A DNA stretch of 10,779 nucleotides from Patescibacteria group bacterium UBA918 (GCA_002293845.1 DBEA01000014.1:4898-15676); one strand, 5' to 3'; counted from the first letter of the stretch, positions 1 to 6,591 are shown. Made by a program: numbers and translations. The notes: a model not told the origin generated them from the letters alone.

Positions 1-635
1 TTGGCCCGCATTAGAACGCCCCCGGCGCGGGCCGCCTGCGGGCGGCCCGCCAACTTCGCCACCTCGCCATACGTCATCGTCTCCCCTTTCGGAATCGATT
101 TCACAATTGCCAATACCTTGGCCTTGAATATATCTTGATTGACGCGGCAATTCTTATCATGCGGACTCTGTAGGTGCCCGACACTCTGCAAAAACTCTTT
201 CATGATCTCGCCGCCGACGAATTTGAAACCCTGTTTCTTGAACAAGAGCGTCCAAGCTTTTTCGTCCTGTCCGTTCGCCTGATAAGTGAGCCAAGCCGCG
301 AAGGAACCGTGAGATTTTTGTAAGCCGATTATGATATTGGCATTGTGAATCAGCGCTTCAATCTTTTTGCGATTGCGCACGATGCCGGCGTTTTTGAGCA
401 AGCGCGCGATATCACGCCCTTTCATCCGCGCGACCATCTCCACGTCGAAATTATGAAAAGCTTCGTTGAAACCGGCGCGCTTTTTGAGCATCAAATCCCA
501 CGATAAACCGGCTTGATTGATCTCGAGCGCCAACCGCTCGAGAAGCACGTCGTCGTTCGAAACCGGAAACCCGTATTCCTTGTCGTGGTAGTGCTTATGG
601 AGCGCGTTCGTTTGTGAAAACTTGCAGTAGGACAT
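1..635 (-). CDS. tag: DNA-3-methyladenine glycosylase I fused to an O6-alkylguanine-DNA alkyltransferase-like domain (partial, runs off left edge)
   Basis: Reading the minus strand from the ATG at 635-633 gives an open frame of 211 codons to the window edge. Residues 1-163 are a Tag glycosylase, which excises 3-methyladenine from DNA. The zinc ligands are visible as Cys4, His17, His159 and Cys163 (HDKNC), and Glu38 and Trp46 (in QAGLSW) match the E. coli base-pocket positions. Residues from about 164 on (FKAKVLAIVKSIPKGETMTYGEVAKLAGRP) are the start of the helix-turn-helix domain of O6-methylguanine-DNA methyltransferase. The window ends before the PCHR/PWHR motif, so I cannot tell whether this half is an active alkyltransferase or a Cys-less alkyltransferase-like protein. 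The start lies 2 nt after the argS stop with no separate promoter, so translation is probably coupled to argS. The Tag assignment is firm; the fused second domain is clear from its sequence but cut off. Confidence 0.88.
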   Translation of the reverse strand, partial: MSYCKFSQTNALHKHYHDKEYGFPVSNDDVLLERLALEINQAGLSWDLMLKKRAGFNEAFHNFDVEMVARMKGRDIARLLKNAGIVRNRKKIEALIHNANIIIGLQKSHGSFAAWLTYQANGQDEKAWTLLFKKQGFKFVGGEIMKEFLQSVGHLQSPHDKNCRVNQDIFKAKVLAIVKSIPKGETMTYGEVAKLAGRPQAARAGGVLMRA

Positions 636-637
636 GA

Positions 638-2326
638 CTACATTTTCTCCGGAGCTTTGATGGCTAAGAGCCACAGCCCGTTCTTAACGGTCTGCTTTAC
701 GGCGGCAGCAATAAGTGCCTTGTAAGGCGCGCGGGGGTCGGTCGCGTCGGCGATGCGCTCTTGGCCATAGAAAGTATTGAACGCTGCCGCCAGGTCGATC
801 AAGAAAGTCGCGACACGATGCGGTTCGCGCTCCCCAAAAGCATCTAGGACTACTTCGGGAAAACGATATAACAACTTTTCGACGTCATATGCCCCCTCCG
901 ACAAAGCCGCCTCATCGAGCTTAGGAGTCACGCCTGCCATAGCAGCCTTCTCGAGGACCGAAGCGATACGGGCGTGTGTGTATTGCAGATAAGGGCCGGA
1001 AGCTCCTTCGAAAGAAAGCGCCTGCTCCTTATTAAAGATCGAGTCCTGATAGATACTGCCCTTGAGAGTCGCGTACTTGATGGCGCCGACGGCGATTTCG
1101 CGTGCCAGCGTCTCGTCGGCTACTCCTCGACCGGATTCTTCTATCTTGGCCGTCGCGGCATCAGTGATCTCCTCGATGAAATCGATGGCAGAGATGACGT
1201 CGCCGGTGCGCGAAGACATCTTGCCGGTCTCGAGCCTCACCATGCCATGGCCGACATGTTCGGTCTTAGCGGCCAGTTCGGGGTATACGAACGACATGGC
1301 CTTGAGAAGCACTTTGAAATATTCGTTAATCTCCTTGGCGGTCGACACGACCGAGTGATCATAATGGACGAATTCGTCCTTCAGTTTGGCGAGCGCCAAC
1401 TCCTTGGCCTCGTAGGTCGGTAGCCCGAGCGAGTTGAGGAAGACGCGCGAATGTAGTCCGTACTCCTCACCTTTAAACACCCGTGCGCCGTCGCTTTCCG
1501 GAAACACTTCCGGATTGTTCAAGACCAATTCCTTGCCGATCGGAGCCGCTTCGCTTTCGAAGAAGTAGTGGTCGAACTTAGTGTCCACCATCGCGTAAAT
1601 GGTCTCGAAGTAGTCGAGCGAGACCTGGCGGCCTTTGTCATAGAGCGCGTTCAATTCAGCGTCCGAACGCTCGTAAATCGCTTTGTTGATGCGCTTTATT
1701 TCTTCCGCCGCCGTTTCGTCCTCCTTATTGGCAGTAGCCCCTAAGGCATAGGCACGACCCAAATCTTTGGCCGTAAATTCCCCCGATGATGAAAGTCCGA
1801 CCTTCATCATGCCATAGAGCGCGCAGGCGACATGCAGACCGACATCGCCTTGATAATTCACCCGCTTCACGTCGGCACCTTGATACATGAACAGGCGCGC
1901 GATCGACTCGCCGACGGCGTTAGTGAAAAGATGTCCGATATGAAACTCCTTGAACGGGTTAGGGTCGGTATACTCGACTACGACCGTCTTCCCTTCCCAA
2001 TTATCGTTCTGGCCCCACCGATCGCCAGACTCGACGGTGCGCAGGATCTCCCGGGCGAAGAAATCGCGGGAGAGATGAAAATTAATGAAACCAGGCCCGG
2101 CCACTTCGATCCGGTCGACGTATTCGATCTGACCTTCGAGCGCCGCGCGAATTTGCTCCGCAAATTCGCGCGGCGCTTTCCCGGCTGCCTTCCCTGCCAC
2201 CATCGCCACGTTGGTCGCGTAGTCGCCGTGAGAAAGATCGGATGGATGCTCCACGATAAAATCCGTCTCCGGCAAACCCAGCCTGCTTAAAATATCCCCT
2301 ATCGCCGTCCTAATGACTTCTTGCAT
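638..2326 (-). CDS. argS: Arginyl-tRNA synthetase
   Basis: Class I aminoacyl-tRNA synthetase charging tRNA-Arg in the cytoplasm, 562 aa, the usual bacterial size. The ATP-binding HIGH motif is seen at residues 129-132 in EFHIGHLFTNAVGESIARL, the second signature as KMSSRTGD near 369 (KMSK variant), and the DALR anticodon-binding domain begins at SGPYLQYTHAR near 443. The N-terminal Add1 domain starts MQEVIRTAIGDIL. The open frame extends 36 codons further upstream, but that stretch crosses the terminator at 2341-2374 and has no family resemblance, so the ATG at 2326 is the start. There is no Shine-Dalgarno. Instead TGTTATAGT, an extended -10, sits 6 nt before the ATG, suggesting a leaderless mRNA. 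The tag-MGMT gene follows after 2 nt. Confidence 0.96.
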   Translation of the reverse strand: MQEVIRTAIGDILSRLGLPETDFIVEHPSDLSHGDYATNVAMVAGKAAGKAPREFAEQIRAALEGQIEYVDRIEVAGPGFINFHLSRDFFAREILRTVESGDRWGQNDNWEGKTVVVEYTDPNPFKEFHIGHLFTNAVGESIARLFMYQGADVKRVNYQGDVGLHVACALYGMMKVGLSSSGEFTAKDLGRAYALGATANKEDETAAEEIKRINKAIYERSDAELNALYDKGRQVSLDYFETIYAMVDTKFDHYFFESEAAPIGKELVLNNPEVFPESDGARVFKGEEYGLHSRVFLNSLGLPTYEAKELALAKLKDEFVHYDHSVVSTAKEINEYFKVLLKAMSFVYPELAAKTEHVGHGMVRLETGKMSSRTGDVISAIDFIEEITDAATAKIEESGRGVADETLAREIAVGAIKYATLKGSIYQDSIFNKEQALSFEGASGPYLQYTHARIASVLEKAAMAGVTPKLDEAALSEGAYDVEKLLYRFPEVVLDAFGEREPHRVATFLIDLAAAFNTFYGQERIADATDPRAPYKALIAAAVKQTVKNGLWLLAIKAPEKM

Positions 2327-2332
2327 GGGAAC

Positions 2333-2341
2333 ACTATAACA
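2333..2341 (-). promoter_or_regulatory. Extended -10 promoter of argS, leaderless geometry
   Basis: The minus strand reads TGT TATAGT, with the hexamer at 2338-2333, followed by 6 nt and then the argS ATG. A start site 7 nt after the hexamer would be the A of the ATG. No -35 match is seen, and the DNA just upstream is the preceding terminator. Inferred from sequence alone. Confidence 0.55.
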
Positions 2342-2374
2342 AAAAAATCGGCGTCCGCTATCGAAGCGGGCGCC
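2341..2374 (-). terminator. Rho-independent terminator after the small secreted-protein gene
   Basis: On the minus strand, GGCGCCCGCT, loop TCGAT, AGCGGACGCC forms a 10-position stem with one C-A mismatch, then GA and seven T. A second hairpin (GCCGAA, ATGA loop, TTCGGC; 2380-2395) sits just before it across the stop codon of the upstream gene. The terminator separates that gene from argS. Confidence 0.85.
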
Positions 2375-2385
2375 TAGGTGCCGAA

Positions 2386-2736
2386 TCATTTCGGCCATAC
2401 GATCAAGAATACCTTGCCATCCCTGGCCTGCCACTCGACCGCGTCACAGTCGAACGACCAGTCCAGTCGGCATTGAAAGAGGTACGCTTCGGGCACAAAG
2501 AGATCGTACCATCCGCATAACCCCTTGTTCTGAAGCGGCGCGAGGTAGAATACCTCGGCCATTAACGTCCCATACTGTTCCGCTGACCAGTACACCTGCG
2601 ACGCCAGCTCCCTGGAAGAGCAGACCGGTAACCGAACTAAGGTCCAGTCCGACACGTCCTCGTCGGACCGACTGGCACTAGCTCCGACCACCGTCGCTAA
2701 GTACACGGTGGCGCACAAAAGCAACTTGAAATACAT
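2386..2736 (-). CDS. Small secreted protein with four cysteines, function unknown
   Basis: 116 aa. Residues 1-22 form a signal peptide: Lys4, a hydrophobic core (LLLCATVYLATVVG), then a small-residue ASA cleavage region. The mature part is about 94 aa, acidic at its start (SRSDEDVSD) and rich in Trp and Tyr, with exactly four cysteines (39, 74, 89, 97), which could form two disulfides outside the membrane. There is no lipobox cysteine at the cleavage site; Cys8 is inside the hydrophobic core. I do not recognise a family. The start is well supported by AGGAGG 8 nt before the ATG, one of only two such strong ribosome binding sites seen upstream of a clear gene here. It follows the DUF2914 membrane-protein gene after 58 nt and is closed by a terminator. 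TGA is its stop. Confidence 0.75.
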   Translation of the reverse strand: MYFKLLLCATVYLATVVGASASRSDEDVSDWTLVRLPVCSSRELASQVYWSAEQYGTLMAEVFYLAPLQNKGLCGWYDLFVPEAYLFQCRLDWSFDCDAVEWQARDGKVFLIVWPK

Positions 2737-2744
2737 GGACGGGC

Positions 2745-2750
2745 CCTCCT
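2745..2750 (-). promoter_or_regulatory. Strong Shine-Dalgarno of the small secreted-protein gene
   Basis: The minus strand reads AGGAGG with 8 nt to the ATG at 2736, which fixes this start. Most genes in the window lack such a site. Confidence 0.75.
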
Positions 2751-2767
2751 ATATCGCCGACACTCAG

Positions 2768-2773
2768 AATATA
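2768..2773 (-). promoter_or_regulatory. Possible -10 element for the small secreted-protein gene
   Basis: The minus strand has TATATT about 31 nt before the ATG, giving a short leader that holds the AGGAGG site. There is no TG extension and no convincing -35, so read-through from the membrane-protein gene is an alternative. Confidence 0.35.
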
Positions 2774-2794
2774 CCTACTCCCAAAAATCGCAAA

Positions 2795-3892
2795 TCAATC
2801 GACGCGCGTCACCAATTCATCGACTGGAACGGTCGAATCAATCTCGAATTTCTCGCGGGCCAATACTTGGCCTCTAGCCGTTTCCACGGTACATCGCCAG
2901 ACACCGTCGTGGAAGTTGCCGATCTGAGAATAGCCACGGTAACCGTCGTTGCGGCCGCCGAAAATAGGATAGTGCACGCGAGCGTGCGTCACCCAACCTT
3001 TTTCCTGGTCATAATATTCGAAACGATGGTAGATCTCGGTGTTAAGGCGCGTCGGGGTAAACACGCGCGTGAAGCAAAATACGTTGTCGCCCGGTCCGGG
3101 ATGAAAGACGTCGTCCGAGCGTTTCCAAAACTCCCACCAAGCGCCCTTTTCGTATTTCAACTGATAGTCACCGTTCTCGAATCGCACCACCGAGTGGTAG
3201 ACGCCGATGTCTTTTATCGACAGCGGTATCGGTGGGATGATGTTGAGGAAATAGAGGAAGTTCAAGACGGCGAAGATGGTGCCGATGACGAACACCACCG
3301 CGCGCATCTGAAGTGCTATAAAATTCGGAATGACAATCGCCAAAGCGCGCAGGAAACCGTACATGATGAGAAGCGCCAAGAGACCACTACCTACGAACAC
3401 CCAAGCACCCATATAGCCAGTGAAAGTCGGTATGACCAAAATGACATAGGAAAAAAGTCCGATGAAGAACATCGACAATGTCAGTACCAAGCGGCTGGAA
3501 CGGTCGTGCACGGTCTCGTTTAGATAGATGATACCCGCGATGATAAGTAAGAACGGCCAACTATCGACGAACGAGGAGCTGCGGCCATAAAAAATGAGCA
3601 TCCCGGACATCAAACCTCCGAGCGCGTACTGCATCACGACCGGCGAATAGGCTCGGAAATACGGAGTCAGTTTCTCTGAAAGACGTCCGGCGGCCCCGGC
3701 ATAAAGCGCGATGATGCTCACCATCGCCAACAGCACGTAGAACAGCAAGACGAAGTTATCGAAAAGACTATCAACCTGATTCAGGAGCAAAAAGTCAGAG
3801 ATGAAACCGCCCACGAAGGCCAGAGTGAGCCAATGGCGTTTCAGATGATGGACCGGTCGGGAGTTCGCCAGAGCCTTTAATCGTTCGTTCAT
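2795..3892 (-). CDS. Multi-pass membrane protein with C-terminal DUF2914-type domain
   Basis: 365 aa. Residues about 20-220 hold roughly seven hydrophobic helices (near 21-38, 45-65, 84-103, 111-126, 133-155, 161-190 and 197-218). The soluble C-terminal part (about 225-355) resembles DUF2914, with the diagnostic stretch VFCFTRVF near 271, then YHRFEYYDQEKGWVTHARV and finally GVWRCTVETARGQVLAREKF near 330. DUF2914 domains are thought to be extracytoplasmic and their role is unknown. The start ATG at 3892 is preceded by TGTTACAAT and 6 nt, a leaderless promoter arrangement directly after a terminator. The stop is TGA. The small secreted protein encoded just downstream may act at the same surface; that is inference from position only. 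Confidence 0.85.
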   Translation of the reverse strand: MNERLKALANSRPVHHLKRHWLTLAFVGGFISDFLLLNQVDSLFDNFVLLFYVLLAMVSIIALYAGAAGRLSEKLTPYFRAYSPVVMQYALGGLMSGMLIFYGRSSSFVDSWPFLLIIAGIIYLNETVHDRSSRLVLTLSMFFIGLFSYVILVIPTFTGYMGAWVFVGSGLLALLIMYGFLRALAIVIPNFIALQMRAVVFVIGTIFAVLNFLYFLNIIPPIPLSIKDIGVYHSVVRFENGDYQLKYEKGAWWEFWKRSDDVFHPGPGDNVFCFTRVFTPTRLNTEIYHRFEYYDQEKGWVTHARVHYPIFGGRNDGYRGYSQIGNFHDGVWRCTVETARGQVLAREKFEIDSTVPVDELVTRVD

Positions 3893-3898
3893 ACTGAC

Positions 3899-3907
3899 AT
3901 TGTAACA
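3899..3907 (-). promoter_or_regulatory. Extended -10 promoter of the DUF2914 gene, leaderless geometry
   Basis: The minus strand reads TGT TACAAT, then 6 nt, then ATG. This is the same spacing as argS, again immediately after a terminator T-tract (3923-3912). Confidence 0.55.
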
Positions 3908-3911
3908 CTCG

Positions 3912-3943
3912 GAAAATGGAAAAGGCCGCGATCCCTCGCGACC
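3912..3943 (-). terminator. Probable terminator closing the hairpin-rich interval
   Basis: On the minus strand GGTCGCG, loop AGGGAT, CGCGGCC forms a 7-bp stem. Its single imperfect pair is a G-U wobble only when read on the minus strand. It is followed by TTTTCCATTTTCC. The U-tract is interrupted, so strength is uncertain. Confidence 0.6.
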
Positions 3944-4262
3944 CTTCGGGTGTTAGCCGGCCAGTCATTTCTGGACGAGTGAGCCAGGCTCGAAGATCTC
4001 TGAGGTCTTCGCGAATCCTCTTCCGAGCGATTCGCGAAACAGTTGGCCCAGGTCGATTCGGGACCTGGTATCCAGCTTCCTTCGAGCATCCTCGTTGCCC
4101 GCGGTGGCCAGACGCTGGTGATGAGCGACAAACTCTTTGTCGCTCGCAAAAAGTCGATGAGTGTCCGACACTGACTTTCCTCCTATGTAGACTGCTAAGG
4201 AGAATAAACCAAATCCCGTAATTTTCCAAATCGCGACAAAGCCAATCGCGATTTCCGGCCCG
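3944..4262 (-). ncRNA. Hairpin-dense interval, candidate structured RNA of unknown class
   Basis: Between the glyA stop and the DUF2914 promoter lie about 320 bases of almost continuous inverted repeats: 4228-4254 (9-bp arms), 4151-4177 (AGTGTC/GACACT extended by AAGTC/GACTT), 4123-4145 (10-bp arms, 3-nt loop), 4108-4118, 4083-4094 (4-bp arms, GATG loop), 4048-4068 (7-bp arms), 4065-4075, 4008-4038 (10-bp arms), 3991-4011, 3981-3991 and 3961-3974. Two pairs overlap and would be alternatives. A terminator on the minus strand follows. This pattern suggests a folded RNA transcribed with or after glyA. GGAGGAAAGTC at 4183-4173 resembles conserved region I of bacterial RNase P RNA, but I could not find the other conserved regions. 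The alternative is a small coding gene in the same place. Confidence 0.4.
3965..4171 (-). CDS. Possible small hypothetical protein inside the hairpin-dense interval
   Basis: A GTG at 4171-4169 sits 7 nt after a perfect AGGAGG (4184-4179) and opens a 68-codon frame ending in TGA at 3965, just before the terminator. The product would be a hydrophilic, soluble protein (VSDTHRLFASDKEFVAHHQR at its start) with no family I recognise. The frame is also open upstream to a GTG at 4300 inside glyA, which would add a hydrophobic helix (IAIGFVAIWKITGFGLFSLA) and give about 111 aa. Against it: perfect hairpins occupy much of the frame, and other frames are open here too. I rate the structured-RNA reading somewhat higher; both could hold if an RNA also encodes a peptide. 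Confidence 0.25.
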   Translation of the reverse strand: MSDTHRLFASDKEFVAHHQRLATAGNEDARRKLDTRSRIDLGQLFRESLGRGFAKTSEIFEPGSLVQK

Positions 4263-4263
4263 T

Positions 4264-5526
4264 TTAAACAAACGTCTCGGGGACCGGGAACTTCTCGCAC
4301 AAAACCTTCACCTCCGCGCGCAAAGTCTCTTTCTTCGCCGCATCGTCTTTATGACGCAAAGTCTCAATCATAATTTCCGCGAGGCGAGTCGCCTCCCCTT
4401 CCTTCATGCGGCGAGTGGTCATGGCCGGCGTGCCGAAACGAATGCCGGACGGGTCCATGGCAGTACGGGTTTCGTCGGCGATCATGTTTTTGTTGAGAGT
4501 GATACCTACTTCGTCGAGTACGGTCTCGGCTTCTTTTCCGGTCACACCGAGTGATCCAAAAACGTCAGCCAGAATGAGGTGGTTTGAAGTACCGCCACCA
4601 AGCATGCGCACGCCTTCGCGAGCGAAGACCGCTTCCATCGCCTTGGCGTTTTTAAGTATCTGCGCCGCGTATTCCTTGAAAGCGGGAGTGAGTGCTTCAC
4701 CGAAAGCGACGGCTTTAGCCGCGACCGCGTTCATGTGCGGACCGCCCTGAAGTCCCGGAAACACGGCCTTGTTGATCTTGGTCGCGATCTCTTCGCTCTC
4801 GCGCGTGAGGACCATGCCGCCGCGAGGACCACGAAGCGTCTTGTGAGTCGTCGTCGTGATGACATCGAAGCCGTCATCGAAAGGATTGCGCGCCGCGCCG
4901 CCGGCGATGAGTCCGGCGATATGCGCCATGTCCGCCACGGTATAGGCTCCGATCTCGTCGGCGATCGCCTTCATCTTGGCGTAATTCAATTCGCGGGAAT
5001 AGGCCGAGAAACCGGCGAGAATGATTTTGGGTCTATGCTCCCTGGCCACTTTCGCTAGTTCGTCATAGTCGATCTCGCCGGTATCCGGATCCTTCATTTT
5101 GTAACGGACGAAGTTGAAAACTTTGTTGATCGAGGTAGTAGGGTGACCATGAGTGAGGTGTCCACCATGCGAGAGGTCCATACCAAGGACCGTGTCGCCC
5201 GGTTCCATCAGGGCGAAATACATGGCGACATTGGCCGGCGCGCCCGAGAGCGGTTGGACATTAGCGAACTGACAGTTAAAAAGTTTTTTGGCGCGTTCAA
5301 TCGCGAGCGTTTCCACCTGGTCGGTAAAAGTCTGGCCGCCATAGTAGCGCTTGCCTGGATAGCCTTCGGAATATTTATTGGTCATCACCGAGCCGTTCGC
5401 TTCGCGAACGGCTCTTGAGACATAGTTCTCGCTCGGAATCATCTCGACGCCGCTCTCCTCGCGCCTCTCCTCCCCCTCGAGCGCCTTAAACACTTCCTCG
5501 TCCTGTTTCTTAATGTAGTCGTACAT
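4264..5526 (-). CDS. glyA: Serine hydroxymethyltransferase
   Basis: 420 aa, full length. This PLP enzyme converts serine and tetrahydrofolate to glycine and 5,10-methylene-tetrahydrofolate, the carbon donor for ThyA. Visible landmarks are the N-terminal MIPSENYVS, the YPGKRYYGG loop near 56, HGGHLTHG near 120, the cofactor-binding Asp in VADMAHIAGLIA near 199, and the Schiff-base lysine at position 229 in TTTTHKTLRGPRGG, the same number as in E. coli. The ATG start matches the family N-terminus. No clear Shine-Dalgarno is present. It lies 73 nt after thyA, with a consensus -10 in that gap, so it may be transcribed both on its own and by read-through from thyA. Confidence 0.97.
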   Translation of the reverse strand: MYDYIKKQDEEVFKALEGEERREESGVEMIPSENYVSRAVREANGSVMTNKYSEGYPGKRYYGGQTFTDQVETLAIERAKKLFNCQFANVQPLSGAPANVAMYFALMEPGDTVLGMDLSHGGHLTHGHPTTSINKVFNFVRYKMKDPDTGEIDYDELAKVAREHRPKIILAGFSAYSRELNYAKMKAIADEIGAYTVADMAHIAGLIAGGAARNPFDDGFDVITTTTHKTLRGPRGGMVLTRESEEIATKINKAVFPGLQGGPHMNAVAAKAVAFGEALTPAFKEYAAQILKNAKAMEAVFAREGVRMLGGGTSNHLILADVFGSLGVTGKEAETVLDEVGITLNKNMIADETRTAMDPSGIRFGTPAMTTRRMKEGEATRLAEIMIETLRHKDDAAKKETLRAEVKVLCEKFPVPETFV

Positions 5527-5586
5527 GCCTAAAAATCTTTAGTTTCTGATAACCGCTAAGTTGTGACTACGTCAGATCATGGGAAA

Positions 5587-5592
5587 ATTATA
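5587..5592 (-). promoter_or_regulatory. Probable -10 element for glyA
   Basis: The minus strand has consensus TATAAT ending 60 nt before the glyA ATG, giving a leader of about 54 nt. Six nt after the hexamer comes ATG ATC TGA (5580-5572), so the predicted mRNA would begin with a two-codon start-stop. No good -35 is seen. Confidence 0.5.
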
Positions 5593-5599
5593 CTCCAAA

Positions 5600-6559
5600 T
5601 TAAGAATGTAGATTCTTGTTGTACCCCCCGGCCACGGTAAGCTCGGCCTTGATGGTGTCGTGAGACTGATAGTCGACAAGCTCGACATGTTCCGGTTTGA
5701 AAGTATCAAGCGATACGACCGCGTCGCTTATTTTCACCTTAGGAAAAGGTAGCGGCTCGCGTGAAAGCTGTTCCTTCGCCTGCTCGATGTGATTTTCGTA
5801 GATATGAACGTCGCCGAAGGTGTGGACGAATTCGCCCGCTTCGCGACCGAGAATCTTGGCGATGACGAAAGTCAGAAGCGCGTAACTGCCGATATTGAAC
5901 GGCACGCCGAGGAAGATATCGGCCGAACGCTGATAGAGATGTAGACACACTTTGCCATGCTTGATGTTGACCTGATACATATTGTGACAGATCGGGAAAC
6001 GCGCGGCAGTCCCCGGCGCCGCCATGGCATACATGTATTCGGGATTCCAACTGGTCACTAGCGTGTTGTGCGCGTCAGGGTCTTTCGTGAGTTCGCTAAT
6101 GACCCAACCAAGCTGATCGACCTCCCTACCGTCCCGTGCCTGCCAGCGTCGCCAATGCTCGCCGTATATGTGGGGCAATTCGCCATGTGCCTTGGCGAAA
6201 TCGGCATCGTCCGCGATCTTGGCGATGAACTCTTCTTTGGTGAGCGCGAGCTGTTCTCCCTTTTCTACTTTTTCATTGTAGATCTTGTATGGATAGTCGT
6301 CCCAGATATGGACGCCGTTGTCGACCAAATATTTGATGTTCGACTGGCCGGACATGAACCAATAAAGCTCCTGAAGCACACCCTTCCAATAGACCTTTTT
6401 GGTGGTCAAAAGCGGTAGACCTTCCGAGAGATCGAAACGCATCTGATCACCAAAAGAGCTATAGGTCACCACTCCGGTGCCTTTGTCGGTCTGCTTGTCC
6501 CCAGACTCGATCAACTTCTTCATCAAGTCGAGATATTGGTACTCAGGGTGTTTGTGCAT
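5600..6559 (-). CDS. thyA: Thymidylate synthase (long form)
   Basis: 319 aa. Converts dUMP and methylene-tetrahydrofolate to dTMP and dihydrofolate. The nucleophile is Cys191 in FPICHNMYQ; most family members have Pro directly before the Cys, here Ile. Other signatures are FGDQMRFDL near 36 (phosphate-binding Arg41), IYGEHWRRWQ near 131, and QRSADIFLGVPFNIGSYALL after the active site, with the common RSCD changed to RSAD. The length exceeds the 264 aa of E. coli because of a charged insert near 90-125, as in long-form enzymes such as that of Lactobacillus casei. The C-terminus continues about nine residues (GGYNKNLHS) past the usual ending, which is unusual because the normal C-terminus closes over the active site. 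It uses carbon supplied by the adjacent glyA. Confidence 0.96.
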   Translation of the reverse strand: MHKHPEYQYLDLMKKLIESGDKQTDKGTGVVTYSSFGDQMRFDLSEGLPLLTTKKVYWKGVLQELYWFMSGQSNIKYLVDNGVHIWDDYPYKIYNEKVEKGEQLALTKEEFIAKIADDADFAKAHGELPHIYGEHWRRWQARDGREVDQLGWVISELTKDPDAHNTLVTSWNPEYMYAMAAPGTAARFPICHNMYQVNIKHGKVCLHLYQRSADIFLGVPFNIGSYALLTFVIAKILGREAGEFVHTFGDVHIYENHIEQAKEQLSREPLPFPKVKISDAVVSLDTFKPEHVELVDYQSHDTIKAELTVAGGYNKNLHS

Positions 6560-6591
6560 AAGTTTTAGTTTTCAGCTTTTAGGTTCTAGTA

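Noticed and set aside
660..695. Inverted repeat near the end of argS (CCGTT/AACGG) as a terminator
   Set aside because: Short stem inside the coding region with no U-tract, and tag follows 2 nt after argS.
2327..2434. N-terminal extension of ArgS by 36 residues
   Set aside because: The extension would cross a Rho-independent terminator and does not resemble ArgS; the family start is at 2326.
2708..3523. Plus-strand open frame of 271 codons opposite the membrane-protein gene
   Set aside because: It is antisense to a gene with clear membrane helices and a DUF2914-like domain; its product is rich in His, Arg and Asp with no family pattern and no ribosome binding site.
3912..4262. tmRNA or signal-recognition-particle RNA in the hairpin interval
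   Set aside because: No tRNA-like ends or GGTTCGANTCC T-arm, and no GGAAGGAAGCAG-type domain IV with its partner strand; AAGGAAGC at about 4080 alone is not enough.
3795..4271. Minus-strand 158-codon frame across the hairpin interval
   Set aside because: It runs through the terminator and into the DUF2914 gene, and its product is Arg/Ser-rich with no domain.
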